Below are positions 28,899 to 40,037 of a DNA stretch of 64,000 nt, one piece after another (the stretch's first letter is position 1; every line of letters starts with the position of its first letter). Where the stretch lies: contig JBAOHD010000018.1 of the NCBI GenBank assembly GCA_037046615.1, positions 1 through 64,000 of the forward strand, given 5' to 3'. Below the pieces are notes generated by a model, which saw nothing but the letters and a program-made list of their open reading frames with translations, did not search any database and was not told where the DNA came from. The position numbers and the translations under genes are program-made. Source of the DNA: Phosphoribacter sp037046615. Lineage in GTDB: Bacteria > Actinomycetota > Actinomycetes > Actinomycetales > Dermatophilaceae.

Positions 28899-30479
28899 CC
28901 GGCGTGGTCGGGGCCCGCGGTGGAGGTGGGACCGGGGCCCGGGTTGGGGTCGGGGCCCGGGTCGGAGTCGGAGTCGGAGCCGGAGCCCGGGTCGGAGTCG
29001 GAGACCGGCTGCGCGGTGGAGTCAGAGACTGGGTGCGCGGTGGAGTCCGGGTTGGCGCTGGGGTCGGAGCCAGGGTCGGAGCCGGCCAAGAGGCGGTCGA
29101 GTTCGAGGTCCATCGCGTCGCGCGGCGCCGGGTTGGCGCGCCGCTCGACGTAGCCGAGCGGGTCGTCGAGGTCATCAGCGGTCGGCGCAAGGTCCGGGTG
29201 CTCCCACGAACCGTCGCGCAACGGCATACCCCCTCGGTCATCGAGCGCAGCCCAGAGGTTGGTCGCATCGCGAAGGCGTCGGGGCTGGACGTCGAGGCCG
29301 ACGAAACCGGCGAACGCCTTGGCGGCAGGCCCGCCGATCCGACGGCGCCGGGCGGCTTCGCCGAGCGCGGCCGCGTGAGGGAGGTGAGGCCCGACGGCCT
29401 TCGCGGTGACGTGGTCGACCCATCCCTCGACGAGGGCCAAGGTCGCCCCAAGCCGGTCGAAGAGCTGCTTGCTGCTGGGCCGTCGGTGCAGCGCCGAACA
29501 CCTGCGCCCGGGACATGGCCTCCTGGAAAGCGCTGGGGTCGCTGAGGTCGACCGAGCCCACGGCCGCCTCGATGGCGTCCGTGTCGATCGTCACGTGCCG
29601 CCCATAGTCGCGGACCGCCGCTTCCATTTGCGGGCCGAGCCACGGCACCTCCCGGAAGAGACACACGCGGGCCGCCTCGCGGACCGCGAGATAGAGCCGC
29701 ACCTCGCCGGAGTCGAGACTGAGATCAGCCGCCAGCTGCTCGACGCGGGCCGGGAGGAGGGCGATGACCCCCGGGGCGGTGACGGGCAGGCCAACCTCGG
29801 TGCCGCTCACGACGTCGCCTGCGAGGGCACCGATCCCATGGCCCAGTTGCGCCGCGAATGCGCCACTGGACACCTGCTCGAGGGCGGGCAGCAGCTGCTC
29901 CATGAGGCCGCTGACGGACTGGTCCGACCCACCGAGCTGCTCGACGAGGGGAGCTGGCAGGCCGAGGGCGCCGAGGTCGAGCCCTTCGGCGTCGTGCCCC
30001 AATCGATCGAACTGCCCGCGCATGGCGGTCGTCGACGCTGCGGTGACCCCGTCGGCCACGGGTTCGACGAGGCGGAACCAGGCCGGCATCGTCGCCTCGA
30101 CCCACTCGGCTCGGCTCCACGCCTGCGCCGCAGCGCCCGAGGAGTCGAAGGTGATCACCGGGTCGAGCCAGAGTGACGCGACTGCCACCGCGTCGAGGAC
30201 CTCGCGGCGCTGAGCTTCCGTCACGCTCGGGTCACCGCCGGACTGAGCGACGGCGGCGCGGGCCAGCTCGGTCGCGGTCGTGACGCGTGCCTGGGGGTCG
30301 GTCGCGCCGAAGAGGGCGCTGAACTGCCGATGGATCATCGCCGCCATGGGCGAGGACTCCGGTCCCGCCTGCATGGCCTGGATGAACGCCTCCATCTCCG
30401 GGGGCATCACCGCATCGGGGCCGAAGAGGTGGGCGAACATCGCGGCGAAGTCGGGCATCGACTCGTCACGGTCGGCCAT
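28895..30479 (-). CDS. DUF2342-type putative zinc-dependent protease (TIGR03624-like), frameshift near 29450
   Basis: About 528 residues from the ATG at 30479 (CAGGAG upstream). Family-typical segments are FAAMFAHLFG at the N-terminus, DPVITFDSSG, SGTEVGLPVT and YLAVREAARVCLFREVPWL. I recall family members having a His in this last helix (REAAH), where this protein has Arg; if that His is a metal ligand, the protein may be inactive. The frame breaks near 29450 and continues as ALVEGWVDHVTAKAVGPHL. The last ~60 residues are a Ser/Asp/Pro/Gly repeat. It corresponds to Rv3195, upstream of the PDZ protease and UPF0182 as in mycobacteria. Confidence 0.8.
28905..29095 (-). repeat. Degenerate hexanucleotide tandem repeat encoding Ser-Asp/Pro-Gly tail
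   Basis: Runs of GGGTCGGAGTCGGAG-type units encode the C-terminal SDPGSGSDSDSDPGPDP tail of the DUF2342 protein. Such tracts vary in copy number between strains by slippage; here they are imperfect and in frame. Confidence 0.7.
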
Positions 30480-30638
30480 GGTGAGCTCCTGAAGGGTAAG
30501 CGTGCAGTCTGGCGCTGTCATCGAGGTGGCAGCCGGTGGGCGCAGCGGACGGATGGACATGAGGCTATCGATTCGTGACTTTCGGCCAGCGCCGAGCCTG
30601 ACAGGATGGCCTACGGGTAACAACCGGAGGAGGGCGGC

Positions 30639-31739
30639 GTGAGTTCCCAGGGGCAGGGGTCGGGTATGCCGCGCGCCCTCGGCACGGTTGCGGTGGCGGA
30701 TGCCTCGAGTGCTGTCGGCAGGGCCGTGATCGACGCCCTCAATGCGGCACGCAAGCGCAGAGACCCGTGGGGCGAGCCCATCGCGCTCGGCCCAGCCCGG
30801 GACAGCTCCGTCGAGGCGACATGGCGGGTCGCCGACATCGACACCCCTAACCTCGCCCGCGCACTCGACGGCGTCGACGCCCTGGTCTGGTCCGCGGCGG
30901 CGACCGACCTGGAGTCGACCCTCGGCGTGAGCCCTCAGAAACGTCGGGACCGGGTCACGGCCCGTGCTCGCGCGGTCGTGACCTCGGCGGCCGCTGCCCG
31001 TGTGTCGCGCCTCGTCGTCGTCACGTCCGCGATGGTCTATGGTGCCGCCCCGGACAACCCCGTGCCCTTGCCGGAGGGATCACGCCTCCAAGCAGTGAGC
31101 GAGGGCGGGATCGTCGGAGATCTGCTTGCCGTCGAGGAGATCGTGGCCCACGCCCGCGGCGTCCACCCAGGCTTGTCGATCACCGTGATTCGCCCCGCAG
31201 CCCTGGTCGGCCCGGCTGTTGACACGATCGTGACCCGCCACTTCGAAGCTCCCCGCCTCCTCACGGTCAAGGGAGCCAACCCCGCGTGGCAGTTCTGCCA
31301 CGTCGCCGACCTGGGGTCGGCGGTCCTGGCCGTCATCCGCCACGACCTGGGGCCGGCCGTCACGGCCGGAGCGGAGGGGTATCTCACCCAGGAGCAGGTC
31401 GAGGCGCGCACGGGGATGCGCCGGATCGAACTCAGCGCCACCGCGGCCTTGGGCACCGCCCAGCGACTCCACCGGTTCGGGGTCCTCCCCGCCCCTGCGA
31501 GCGAACTCGCCCTCGCGATCCACCCGTGGGCCATCGACTCGGCCACCTTGCACACGGTCGGGTGGCGGCCGGCATACGACAACGAGACCTGCCTCGGAGT
31601 GCTCCTCGAGACGATCCGCGGACGACGCGCTCTCGCGGGACGGCGCGTGGCCCCCAAGGATGCCGCGCTGGGTGCCGCGAGTGCTGCCGTTGCCCTGGTG
31701 GGCACCGCCGCGGTGCTGCGACGCGCGCGCAAGGGGTAG
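30639..31739 (+). CDS. NAD(P)-dependent epimerase/dehydratase-like (extended SDR) protein
   Basis: 366 residues from GTG 30639, behind a GGAGGAGGGCGG ribosome-binding site. The N-terminal Rossmann segment GTVAVADASSAVGRAVIDAL is a degenerate version of TGAxGxxG. Further on come DGVDALVWSAAATD, the SDR serine region VVVTSAMVYGA with the YxxxK Tyr but no Lys four residues on, and VIRPAALVGP. It is probably NAD-binding; catalysis is uncertain. The C-terminus has a hydrophobic helix (AALGAASAAVALVGTAAVL), possibly a membrane anchor. Not an MTB-block gene. Confidence 0.7.
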   Translation: MSSQGQGSGMPRALGTVAVADASSAVGRAVIDALNAARKRRDPWGEPIALGPARDSSVEATWRVADIDTPNLARALDGVDALVWSAAATDLESTLGVSPQKRRDRVTARARAVVTSAAAARVSRLVVVTSAMVYGAAPDNPVPLPEGSRLQAVSEGGIVGDLLAVEEIVAHARGVHPGLSITVIRPAALVGPAVDTIVTRHFEAPRLLTVKGANPAWQFCHVADLGSAVLAVIRHDLGPAVTAGAEGYLTQEQVEARTGMRRIELSATAALGTAQRLHRFGVLPAPASELALAIHPWAIDSATLHTVGWRPAYDNETCLGVLLETIRGRRALAGRRVAPKDAALGAASAAVALVGTAAVLRRARKG

Positions 31740-31796
31740 CCTCCCGGCAGGGTTTCCCGCAGCCCGTCCCCGCCGCTGTCGCCCAGAAAGTTGTCC

Positions 31797-32237
31797 GTGA
31801 AGACGCTGCCCCACGTCGAGCCCGCCCTGCTGGCGGAGGTGCGTGATGCCGTCCTCACGGTGGACGAAGTCCTCGCAGCCGTGCGTCACGACGCAGCCGG
31901 GGCGATCGCGATCTTCGTCGGCCAGGTGCGCAACCACGACGACGGCAAGGGCGTCACCGCGCTGAGCTACTCGTGTCACCCCACCGCGACTCAGGCCGCC
32001 GTTGACGTTGCTACTTCCTTGGCTCATGCACATCCCCAGTGTCGCCTCGCGGTGCTGCACCGGGTGGGAGAGCTGTCCGTGGGCGACATCGCGATCGTCG
32101 CCGCTGTGAGTGCCGCTCACCGGGATGACGCCTTCTCCGTATGCCGTGCGCTCGTCGACGCGGTCAAGGCCGAGGTCCCGATCTGGAAGCACCAGACCTT
32201 CGCCGACGGGTCCGACGAGTGGGTGGGGCTCGGATGA
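31797..32237 (+). CDS. moaE: Molybdopterin synthase catalytic subunit MoaE-like
   Basis: About 146 residues. The MoaE core is visible: GAIAIFVGQVRNHDDGKGV, then LSYSCHPTATQ, HRVGELSVGDIAIVAAVSAAHRDDAF, and VPIWKHQTFADGSDEWVG with the catalytic Lys. MoaE joins two MoaD thiocarboxylates to precursor Z. No moaD is adjacent; the MoeBR gene at 5.9 kb could charge the carrier. The start is GTG 31797 (or TTG 31791) behind AGAAAG. Its stop overlaps the ATG of the PDZ protease (ATGA). Confidence 0.9.
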   Translation: MKTLPHVEPALLAEVRDAVLTVDEVLAAVRHDAAGAIAIFVGQVRNHDDGKGVTALSYSCHPTATQAAVDVATSLAHAHPQCRLAVLHRVGELSVGDIAIVAAVSAAHRDDAFSVCRALVDAVKAEVPIWKHQTFADGSDEWVGLG

Positions 32238-33364
32238 CCCATCAGCAGCCCGGGCCTCTGCCGTGGCACGTCGTCCAGCAGATGACCACCCCGCCGCCGA
32301 AGACGCGCCGCTCCACGATCCGCCTCGCCGTCGGGGCTTTCGCCGCGATCGCCGTCGGTGCCGGCGCAGCGCTCATCCCGATGCCCTACGCGATCGTCAG
32401 CCCTGGGCCGGCCACGGACGTGCTCGGCTCGCGGGTCGCGCCCGACGGCACGAGCACGCCTCGCATCGTCATCGAGAAGGCGACGACTTACCCCACGACT
32501 GGAGCCCTGGACTTCACGACCGTGAGCGTCCGCGGTGGTCCGGGCTACCCGGTCAACGTCGTGGATGTGCTCAGCGCGTGGATCGATCCGGCCCGGGATG
32601 TGCTCCCCGTTGACGAGGTGTTCCCGCCGCAGGCCACCAAGGAGCAGGTGGCGGAGGAAAACCGCATCGAAATGTCGGCCTCGCAGCAGGAAGCCGCTGC
32701 CGTCGCGCTGCGGGCGCTTGGCTACACGCTCCCGCAAGAGGTGAGGATCGGCGCGGTCCCCTCGGGCTCGCCCAGCGAGGGGCAGCTCAAGGTCGGTGAC
32801 GTCCTGGTGTCCATCGGGGGAGTGCCCTCGACCGATCCGGATGCCGTGCGCGCGGCCGTGCAGAAGGTGACCGTCGGTGACACGGTCGAGGTCGTCGTCA
32901 CGCGGGACGGCGCCGAGGTGACCGCTCGACCGGGCACACGCAAGGCGGCCGATGGGCGCACCGTCCTCGGGATCGTCCTCACCCCGAGCTACAAGCTGCC
33001 CTTCCCCGTGACGATTGACGCAGGCAACGTCGGCGGGCCGAGCGCTGGGCTCATGTTCAGCCTGGGCATCTACGACAAGCTCACCGAGGGAGCCATGACC
33101 GGGGGCGCCAAGATCGCGGGGACGGGCACGATCAGCGACAGCGGTGCTGTCGGTCCGATCGGAGGGATCCGTCAGAAGGTCATCGGCGCGCAGCGCGCCG
33201 GCGCCACCTTCTTCCTCGCCCCGGCCGACAACTGTGGCGAACTCAAGGACGCCGTGCCAGAAGGGATCACCGTCGTGAAAGTCGAGTCGTTCGAGGTCGC
33301 CAAGTCGGCGGTCGTCGCCATCGGGCAGGGCGACACAAGCTCCTTGCCGCGGTGTGGCTCATGA
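32234..33364 (+). CDS. PDZ-domain Lon-like (S16) membrane-anchored protease
   Basis: 376 residues with one N-terminal transmembrane segment (LAVGAFAAIAVGAGAALIP, ~31-49), then an extracytoplasmic PDZ domain (SEGQLKVGDVLVSIGGVPS) and a Lon-type catalytic domain with the Ser in GGPSAGLMF and the Lys in IGGIRQKVIGA. This is the actinobacterial YlbL/Rv3194c family of Ser-Lys dyad proteases. ATGA overlaps at both ends tie it to moaE and the PPA1309 gene. It precedes UPF0182 as in mycobacteria. Confidence 0.93.
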   Translation: MTHQQPGPLPWHVVQQMTTPPPKTRRSTIRLAVGAFAAIAVGAGAALIPMPYAIVSPGPATDVLGSRVAPDGTSTPRIVIEKATTYPTTGALDFTTVSVRGGPGYPVNVVDVLSAWIDPARDVLPVDEVFPPQATKEQVAEENRIEMSASQQEAAAVALRALGYTLPQEVRIGAVPSGSPSEGQLKVGDVLVSIGGVPSTDPDAVRAAVQKVTVGDTVEVVVTRDGAEVTARPGTRKAADGRTVLGIVLTPSYKLPFPVTIDAGNVGGPSAGLMFSLGIYDKLTEGAMTGGAKIAGTGTISDSGAVGPIGGIRQKVIGAQRAGATFFLAPADNCGELKDAVPEGITVVKVESFEVAKSAVVAIGQGDTSSLPRCGS

Positions 33365-33903
33365 CCACGCCACCCCACGAGAGCGTCGTCGTCGACCCGC
33401 TCGCGGTCGCCGCGCTCGAAACCGAGCGCTACGTCGCGGCAGGAGGCTGGGACCAACCCATCCGGCTCTTCGCGCTCGTCGACACGGCCGAGCTGCTCAC
33501 CCGGGAGCCTCACCTCGCCGCCGGCCTCACCGCAGGTGACAGGGCACCCGGCGCGCTCACGGCAATCGAACAAGACGGTATGCCGCCCACGACCGAGGTC
33601 TTCGACCTCCTGAGCCAGATCGCCTGGCCGGACGAGGTGGCTGGTGCCGCGATCGCCGTGGAGCGGATCGTCGTGCCGCCCGAGGCCGAACGCGACTTAC
33701 CCCAGGACGCCGAGGCAGCACTCGCCGCCCTTGCCGAGCACCCGGAGCGGCGAGACATCCGGCTCCTCGTCGCCGTCGACCGCGCGGGCGGCGCCGTGTG
33801 CCTGCTCCGTCAGCGTGACCACGACCGCGACGACCGGGTGGCCACCGGACCGGACCTGGCACCAGGGCTCGTCGCGGCGCTGCGGTCGACGCTCGAGAGC
33901 TAA
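33361..33903 (+). CDS. PPA1309-family conserved protein
   Basis: 180 residues, frame intact. It matches an actinobacterial family found between the PDZ protease and UPF0182: ALETERYVAAGGWDQPIRLF, LVDTAELLTREP, IEQDGMPPTTEVFDLLSQIA and VAVDRAGGAVCLLRQRDHDRD. No catalytic motif or membrane segment is seen; function unknown. The ATG overlaps the protease stop. Confidence 0.85.
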   Translation: MTTPPHESVVVDPLAVAALETERYVAAGGWDQPIRLFALVDTAELLTREPHLAAGLTAGDRAPGALTAIEQDGMPPTTEVFDLLSQIAWPDEVAGAAIAVERIVVPPEAERDLPQDAEAALAALAEHPERRDIRLLVAVDRAGGAVCLLRQRDHDRDDRVATGPDLAPGLVAALRSTLES

Positions 33904-34011
33904 CCGGCGGCTGACCCGAGGACGGGCCGCGGGGCGGCTTACCGGCTCTGCCGATGGTTGTCGACCACGCCCGGACGGACGGCATCCCAGGTCGTAGGTA
34001 TCGTGAGCCGC

Positions 34012-37000
34012 GTGAGTGATCGCGATATGCCTTGGCCGCCGGACCCCGACGACCCCCATTCCTCGGGCGGTGACGGCCCGTCGCGACCCCGTGATCCCCG
34101 CGGGGAGGGGCATGACGGCGGGTCTCAGCCACGCGGCGAGGGCTTCTTCGGGCCGATGGGCCCGCGGGATCCCCGCTCCGGTGGGGCGGGCCGACCAGGC
34201 CCGATGGGCGGACCTGGTGGTCCGCGGGGGCCCGAAGGTGGGGGCCCGGCTCAGCCGGCGTTCAACCCACGCCGGTCGCCGCTGGCCCTGACGGGCATCA
34301 TCCTGGCGATCCTCGGCCTCATCGTGTCGGCATCTGTCGTCGTTGTGGACCGAGATCCTGTGGTTCGACTCGGTCTCGTTCTCGTCGGTGTTCACGACCA
34401 AGATCGGCGTCCAGATCCTCCTCGGGGTCGTCGGCGGCGCTCATCACGGGGCTGCTCGTCTGGTCGAGCCTGTGGCTCGGGCACCGGCTTCGGCCGATCT
34501 ACGCGCCGTCAACTCCGCAACAGGACGCGCTCGACCGCTACCGGGCGGCGCTGGAGCCGATGCGACGACTGGGCACCGTCGTGATCCCCGTCGTCGTGGG
34601 CGTGGCCACCGGGCTGGGGGCCGCCCAGCAGTGGGAGACCTTCCTGCTCTGGCGCAACCAGCAGCCGTTCGGGGTGACCGACCCGCACTTCGGCATGGAT
34701 GTGGGCTTCTTCGTCTTTGCCCTGCCGTGGTGGACCTTCGTCGTGGCCTTCCTGTCGATGGCGCTCATCCTCGCGGCGATCGCGGCAGCCTTCACGCACT
34801 ACGTCTACGGGGGGCTGCAACTGGCCAACCGTGGGCGTGACACCGCCCGCGCGACCCTCGGTGCACCTGTCGTCTCTGTTCGCCGCGGTGGTGCTCTTGC
34901 GGGCCGCGAGCTACTGGCTGGAGCGGTTCACCCTGTCGCTGCAGACCTCGCGGCTCATGACAGGTGTGCAATACACCGACGCCAACGCCGTCCTGCCCAC
35001 CAAGGCGATCCTGGCGATCGCGTCGATCATGTGTGCCGCGATGTTCCTGTCGGTCATCTGGACGCGCTCCTGGCGCCTTCCCGTCGTCGGCACCGTGCTC
35101 TTGCTCGTCGTGTCCATCGTCGTCGGCGGCGTCTTCCCGGCGCTCGTCCAAAACCTCAAGGTCAACCCGAGCGAGATGTCCCTCGAAGCCGACTTCCTCG
35201 CCAAGAACATCGCTGCGACCCGGGCGGCATACGGGCTCGACGAGATCGACGTCACGCTCCTATCGACCCGCGGTCGTGGCGACCCCCGAGAAGCTCCGCG
35301 CGACCGCTGGGGCCATCCCTGGGGTCCGCCTGGTCGACCCCAACGTCGTGTCGCCGACGTTCAAGCAGTTGCACGCGGTGCGCAACTACTACGCCTTCGC
35401 CGACCCGCTCGACGTCGACCGCTACGAGATCGACGGCGTGGCCAGCGACGTCGTCGTCGCGGCCCGCGAGCTCGACCTGGCGGGCGTGCCTGCGGGCCAA
35501 CGAAACTGGCTCAACGACCACACGGTTTACACCCACGGCTACGGCCTCGTCGCGGCATATGGCAACCGCCAGAACGCCGGGCAGCCCGGTCTTCGTCGAG
35601 TCCTCGATCCCGGCCGGGAAGGGGCTCGGAGAGTACGAGCCGCGGATCTACTTCGGTGAGAAGTCGCCGGAGTATCTCCATCGTCGGCGCCCCCGCGGGG
35701 GCCGCGCCGCGGGAGTTCGATTACCCCGCCGAGGGCGACACCCAACAGGTCAACAACACGTATGCCGGCACCGGCGGAGTCGCGCTCGACAACAGCCGTC
35801 AAGCGGCTGGCCTACGGCGTGAAATACCGCGAGATCAACTTCCTCCTGTCGGACACGGTCAACGCCAGTTCTCGACTGCTCGACTACCGCACACCGCGTG
35901 AGCGCGTCGCCCGGGTCGCGCCGTGGCTGACCCTCGACGGCAACGCCTACCCGTCGATCGTCGACGGCCGGATCGTGTGGATCATCGACGGCTACACGAC
36001 GACGGCCAGCTACCCCATACTCGCAACTGAGCCAGATGACGCAGTCGACCTCCGACTCGGTGACGACGCGAGGGCGCAGTGTCTCGGCGCTGGAGCAGGG
36101 GCAGGTCAACTACATCCGCAACTCGGTCAAGGCGACCGTTGACGCCTTCGACGGCTCGGTGACGCTGTATGCGTGGGACGAGGGTGACCCGATCCTCAAG
36201 GCGTGGATGGGCGCCTTCCCGGGCGTCGTCAAGCCGCTCTCGGCGATCAGTGGGTCGCTCATGTCGCACCTGCGCTACCCGGAAGACCTGCTCAAGGTGC
36301 AGCGCACCCTCCTCGCGCGCTACCACGTCACCGACCCGGGCACGCTCTACAGCGGCCAGGCCAACTGGCGGGTGCCGACCGACCCGACGCAGGAGACGCG
36401 CACCTCTGACCAGCCGGCCTACTACCTGTCGATCGCCATGCCCGGCCAGACGACGCCGGAGTTCTCACTCACGACGAACTTCATCCCCGCGGGCACGCGG
36501 GACACCCGTGAGGTGCTGACGGGCTTCCTCGCGGCAGAGTCGAATGCCGGCAAGCAGGCCGGCGTCAAGTCGCCGACCTATGGGCAGCTGCGACTGCTCG
36601 AGTTGCCACCTGACAGCAACCTCAACGGCCCCGGTCAGGTGCAAAACACGATCAACTCGTCGAGCCAGTCGTCGAAGGCGTTCTCGCTCACGCTGTCGCA
36701 GTTCTTAAGTTCGGCTCGGCAACAAGGCAACTCGGTCATCTTGGGCAATCTGCTGACGCTGCCGATGGCCGGGGGAATGCTCTTCGTCGAGCCCATCTAC
36801 CTCCAGGGCAGCGCGTCAAACCCGTTCCCCCTCGGTCGCGCGATCGTCGTGGCCTTCGGCGACAAGCTCGCGTGGTCGGACACGCTCGACGGGGCGCTCA
36901 ACGAGCTCTTCGGTGGGACGGTCGCGCCGCCGAGCCCGACCACTCCGACGACACCCACCACACCGACGGCCCCCACCACGCCGACGACGCCGACGACGCC

Positions 37001-37213
37001 TGGAGCGGGGACGCCGTTGGCCCAGGCCATCGCCGATGCGCAGCAGGCGTACGCCGACGGTGAAGCCGCGCTGCGGGCGGGTGACTTCACGGCATACGGA
37101 GAGGCCCAGAAGCGGCTCAAGGACGCGCTCTCGCGGCGCTGCGGCGGCTGCGCCGACCGGGTCGATCACGGTCACCCCGAGCGCGGCTCCGAGCCCCGAC
37201 GACGGGCGGGTGA
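34012..37213 (+). CDS. UPF0182-family large membrane protein (many frameshifts)
   Basis: About 1,060 residues. The cytoplasmic N-terminus is Pro/Gly-rich (repeats of GGPGGPRGPEGG type). Then come about seven membrane segments (LALTGIILAILGLIVSASVV; LGTVVIPVVVGVATGLGAA; FVVAFLSMALILAAIAAAF and others) and a large extracytoplasmic domain (YGLDEIDVT, PEYSIVGAP, FLLSD, IVWIIDGYT). It ends in a Thr/Pro linker of TTPTTP units and a terminal helix (QAIADAQQAYADGEAALRAG). At least nine one-base breaks occur between 34345 and 37195. GTG 34012 is the best start. The true stop is probably TGA 37211-37213 after a last break. Function unknown; corresponds to Rv3193c. Confidence 0.88.
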
Positions 37214-37247
37214 GGGCTGCTCCACCCCGCTGCGGTATGCCGTCGAT

Positions 37248-37276
37248 TTGGTCGTCGGTCAGGCGTCACGTATGGT
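37248..37276 (+). promoter_or_regulatory. Probable tRNA-fMet promoter
   Basis: TTGGTC (37248-37253), 17-bp spacer, TATGGT (37271-37276), 12 bp before the first tRNA base. Spacing is ideal for the primary sigma factor. Confidence 0.6.
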
Positions 37277-37288
37277 TGCGCATACCGA

Positions 37289-39013
<1,725 letters not shown>

Positions 39014-39017
<4 letters not shown>

Positions 39018-39634
39018 GAGTAGCTCCGGGTGATGGGGACGGGACGGAATCGTTGGTTGCGGAACTGAGGCGTGCGGATCGGGCGGGCGCAGCGAGGTGT
39101 CCGAGTGAAGGTGCCGCCATCGACGAGGCCGGTCTGTTCGAGACGCACTCGCACAGCTGCGAGGCTGACGTTGAAGTAGGCAGCAATCTGACCGAGGTCC
39201 TGGGTCAGCGTGCAGAAGACGTGCTTGAGTTCGCGCTTTGGCATCAGCGCGCAGCCGGCGAAGTAGTCAGCGATGCGCTCGGCTTCGGACTCGGTCCGAT
39301 AGAGGATGTGCTGGCGACCGTGGTCGATGATGTGCTTGTACTCGTGGAGCAGCGAGAACCGTTGACGCTCAGGTGACTCATCTTCGTTCAGGACGATCAC
39401 CCAGTCGATGCCGTTCCAGTAGCTCAATCCACTTGTCGGTAGTCGGTCGCGTTCAATACGAACGCGAGGCAGTCGACCAATCTGTACTTCGGTGATTCCC
39501 TGACGGGCATCGAGGCAATCGATGAGCGCGCTGGCTTGACGCTCGGCGATGAACTTGGCCGACGTCATCGAGAGACGATGCTGCGGCAGCAATGATCGGA
39601 GGCGGTTTAGGGTGCTTGGTTTCTGGTTGTTCAT
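39014..39634 (-). CDS. ImmA/IrrE-family metallo-endopeptidase
   Basis: 206 residues with the zinc motif HEYKH at residues 97-101 and the downstream Glu region ESEAERIADYFAGCALMPKRE. Family members cleave an XRE repressor to derepress excision or stress genes. Its stop overlaps the ATG of the recombinase, and the XRE repressor gene lies just upstream. This order (repressor, protease, recombinase) resembles the ImmR-ImmA control of ICEBs1-type elements. A C-terminal basic tail (TRTPRCARPIRTPQFRNQRF) follows the protease domain. Confidence 0.9.
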
Positions 39635-39658
39635 AGGGTGCCTCCTTGGTGGGCTTAG

Positions 39659-39988
39659 CTATTCGTCCTCGCCGATCTTGGGTCCCGTGGCGTCGGGGTC
39701 GAAGCCATACCTGCCGATGATTCGCTCGAACTCGGCGGCGAGGGACGCCCTGGCTTCGATGGGCATCGTTGGGTACTTCTTTCGCAAGTAGGGCGTGAAG
39801 GCAGGCAACTCGGCCGCGGCCGCGTAGCCGGCGTCCCTCAGCAGATCGCTGGTGTCGAGGCGGAGTTCGATGGCCACCCTGCGGAGCGTATTGATGGTGA
39901 GCGTGGTCTCACCGTTCTCTGCACGGGTAATCGTTGAGGGTTGAATGCCGACGCGACGGGCGAGTTCCGTTGCGGAGATCCCCATCAT
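39659..39988 (-). CDS. XRE-family (ImmR-like) repressor, 5' truncated by IS1634-type insertion
   Basis: 109 residues remain from an internal ATG pair at 39988. The helix-turn-helix is SATELARRVGIQPSTITRAE, followed by TLTINTLRRVAIELRLDTSDLL. The original start, at 41916, was separated by the insertion sequence. Because 97 bp were duplicated, only about 20 N-terminal codons and the promoter are lost here. In the original frame an in-frame TGA from the IS end precedes it, so translation must restart internally. It is followed by ImmA after a 24-bp gap. Confidence 0.82.
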   Translation of the reverse strand: MMGISATELARRVGIQPSTITRAENGETTLTINTLRRVAIELRLDTSDLLRDAGYAAAAELPAFTPYLRKKYPTMPIEARASLAAEFERIIGRYGFDPDATGPKIGEDE

Positions 39989-40037
39989 TTCTCGGTAGGC
40001 TTTAATGGTCGTGCCTAGTCTATTTGTATTGTCGTCT
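39941..40037. repeat. 97-bp direct repeat, left copy (IS target duplication)
   Basis: Identical base for base to 41812-41908. It covers codons of the XRE repressor, and one copy lies on each side of the IS1634-family element. A shared GG at the joint extends the apparent identity to 99 bp. Confidence 0.95.

Noticed and set aside
28905..29095. Repeats resembling a CRISPR array
   Set aside because: Units are about 6 bp, in frame with a coding tail, with no spacers and no cas genes nearby.
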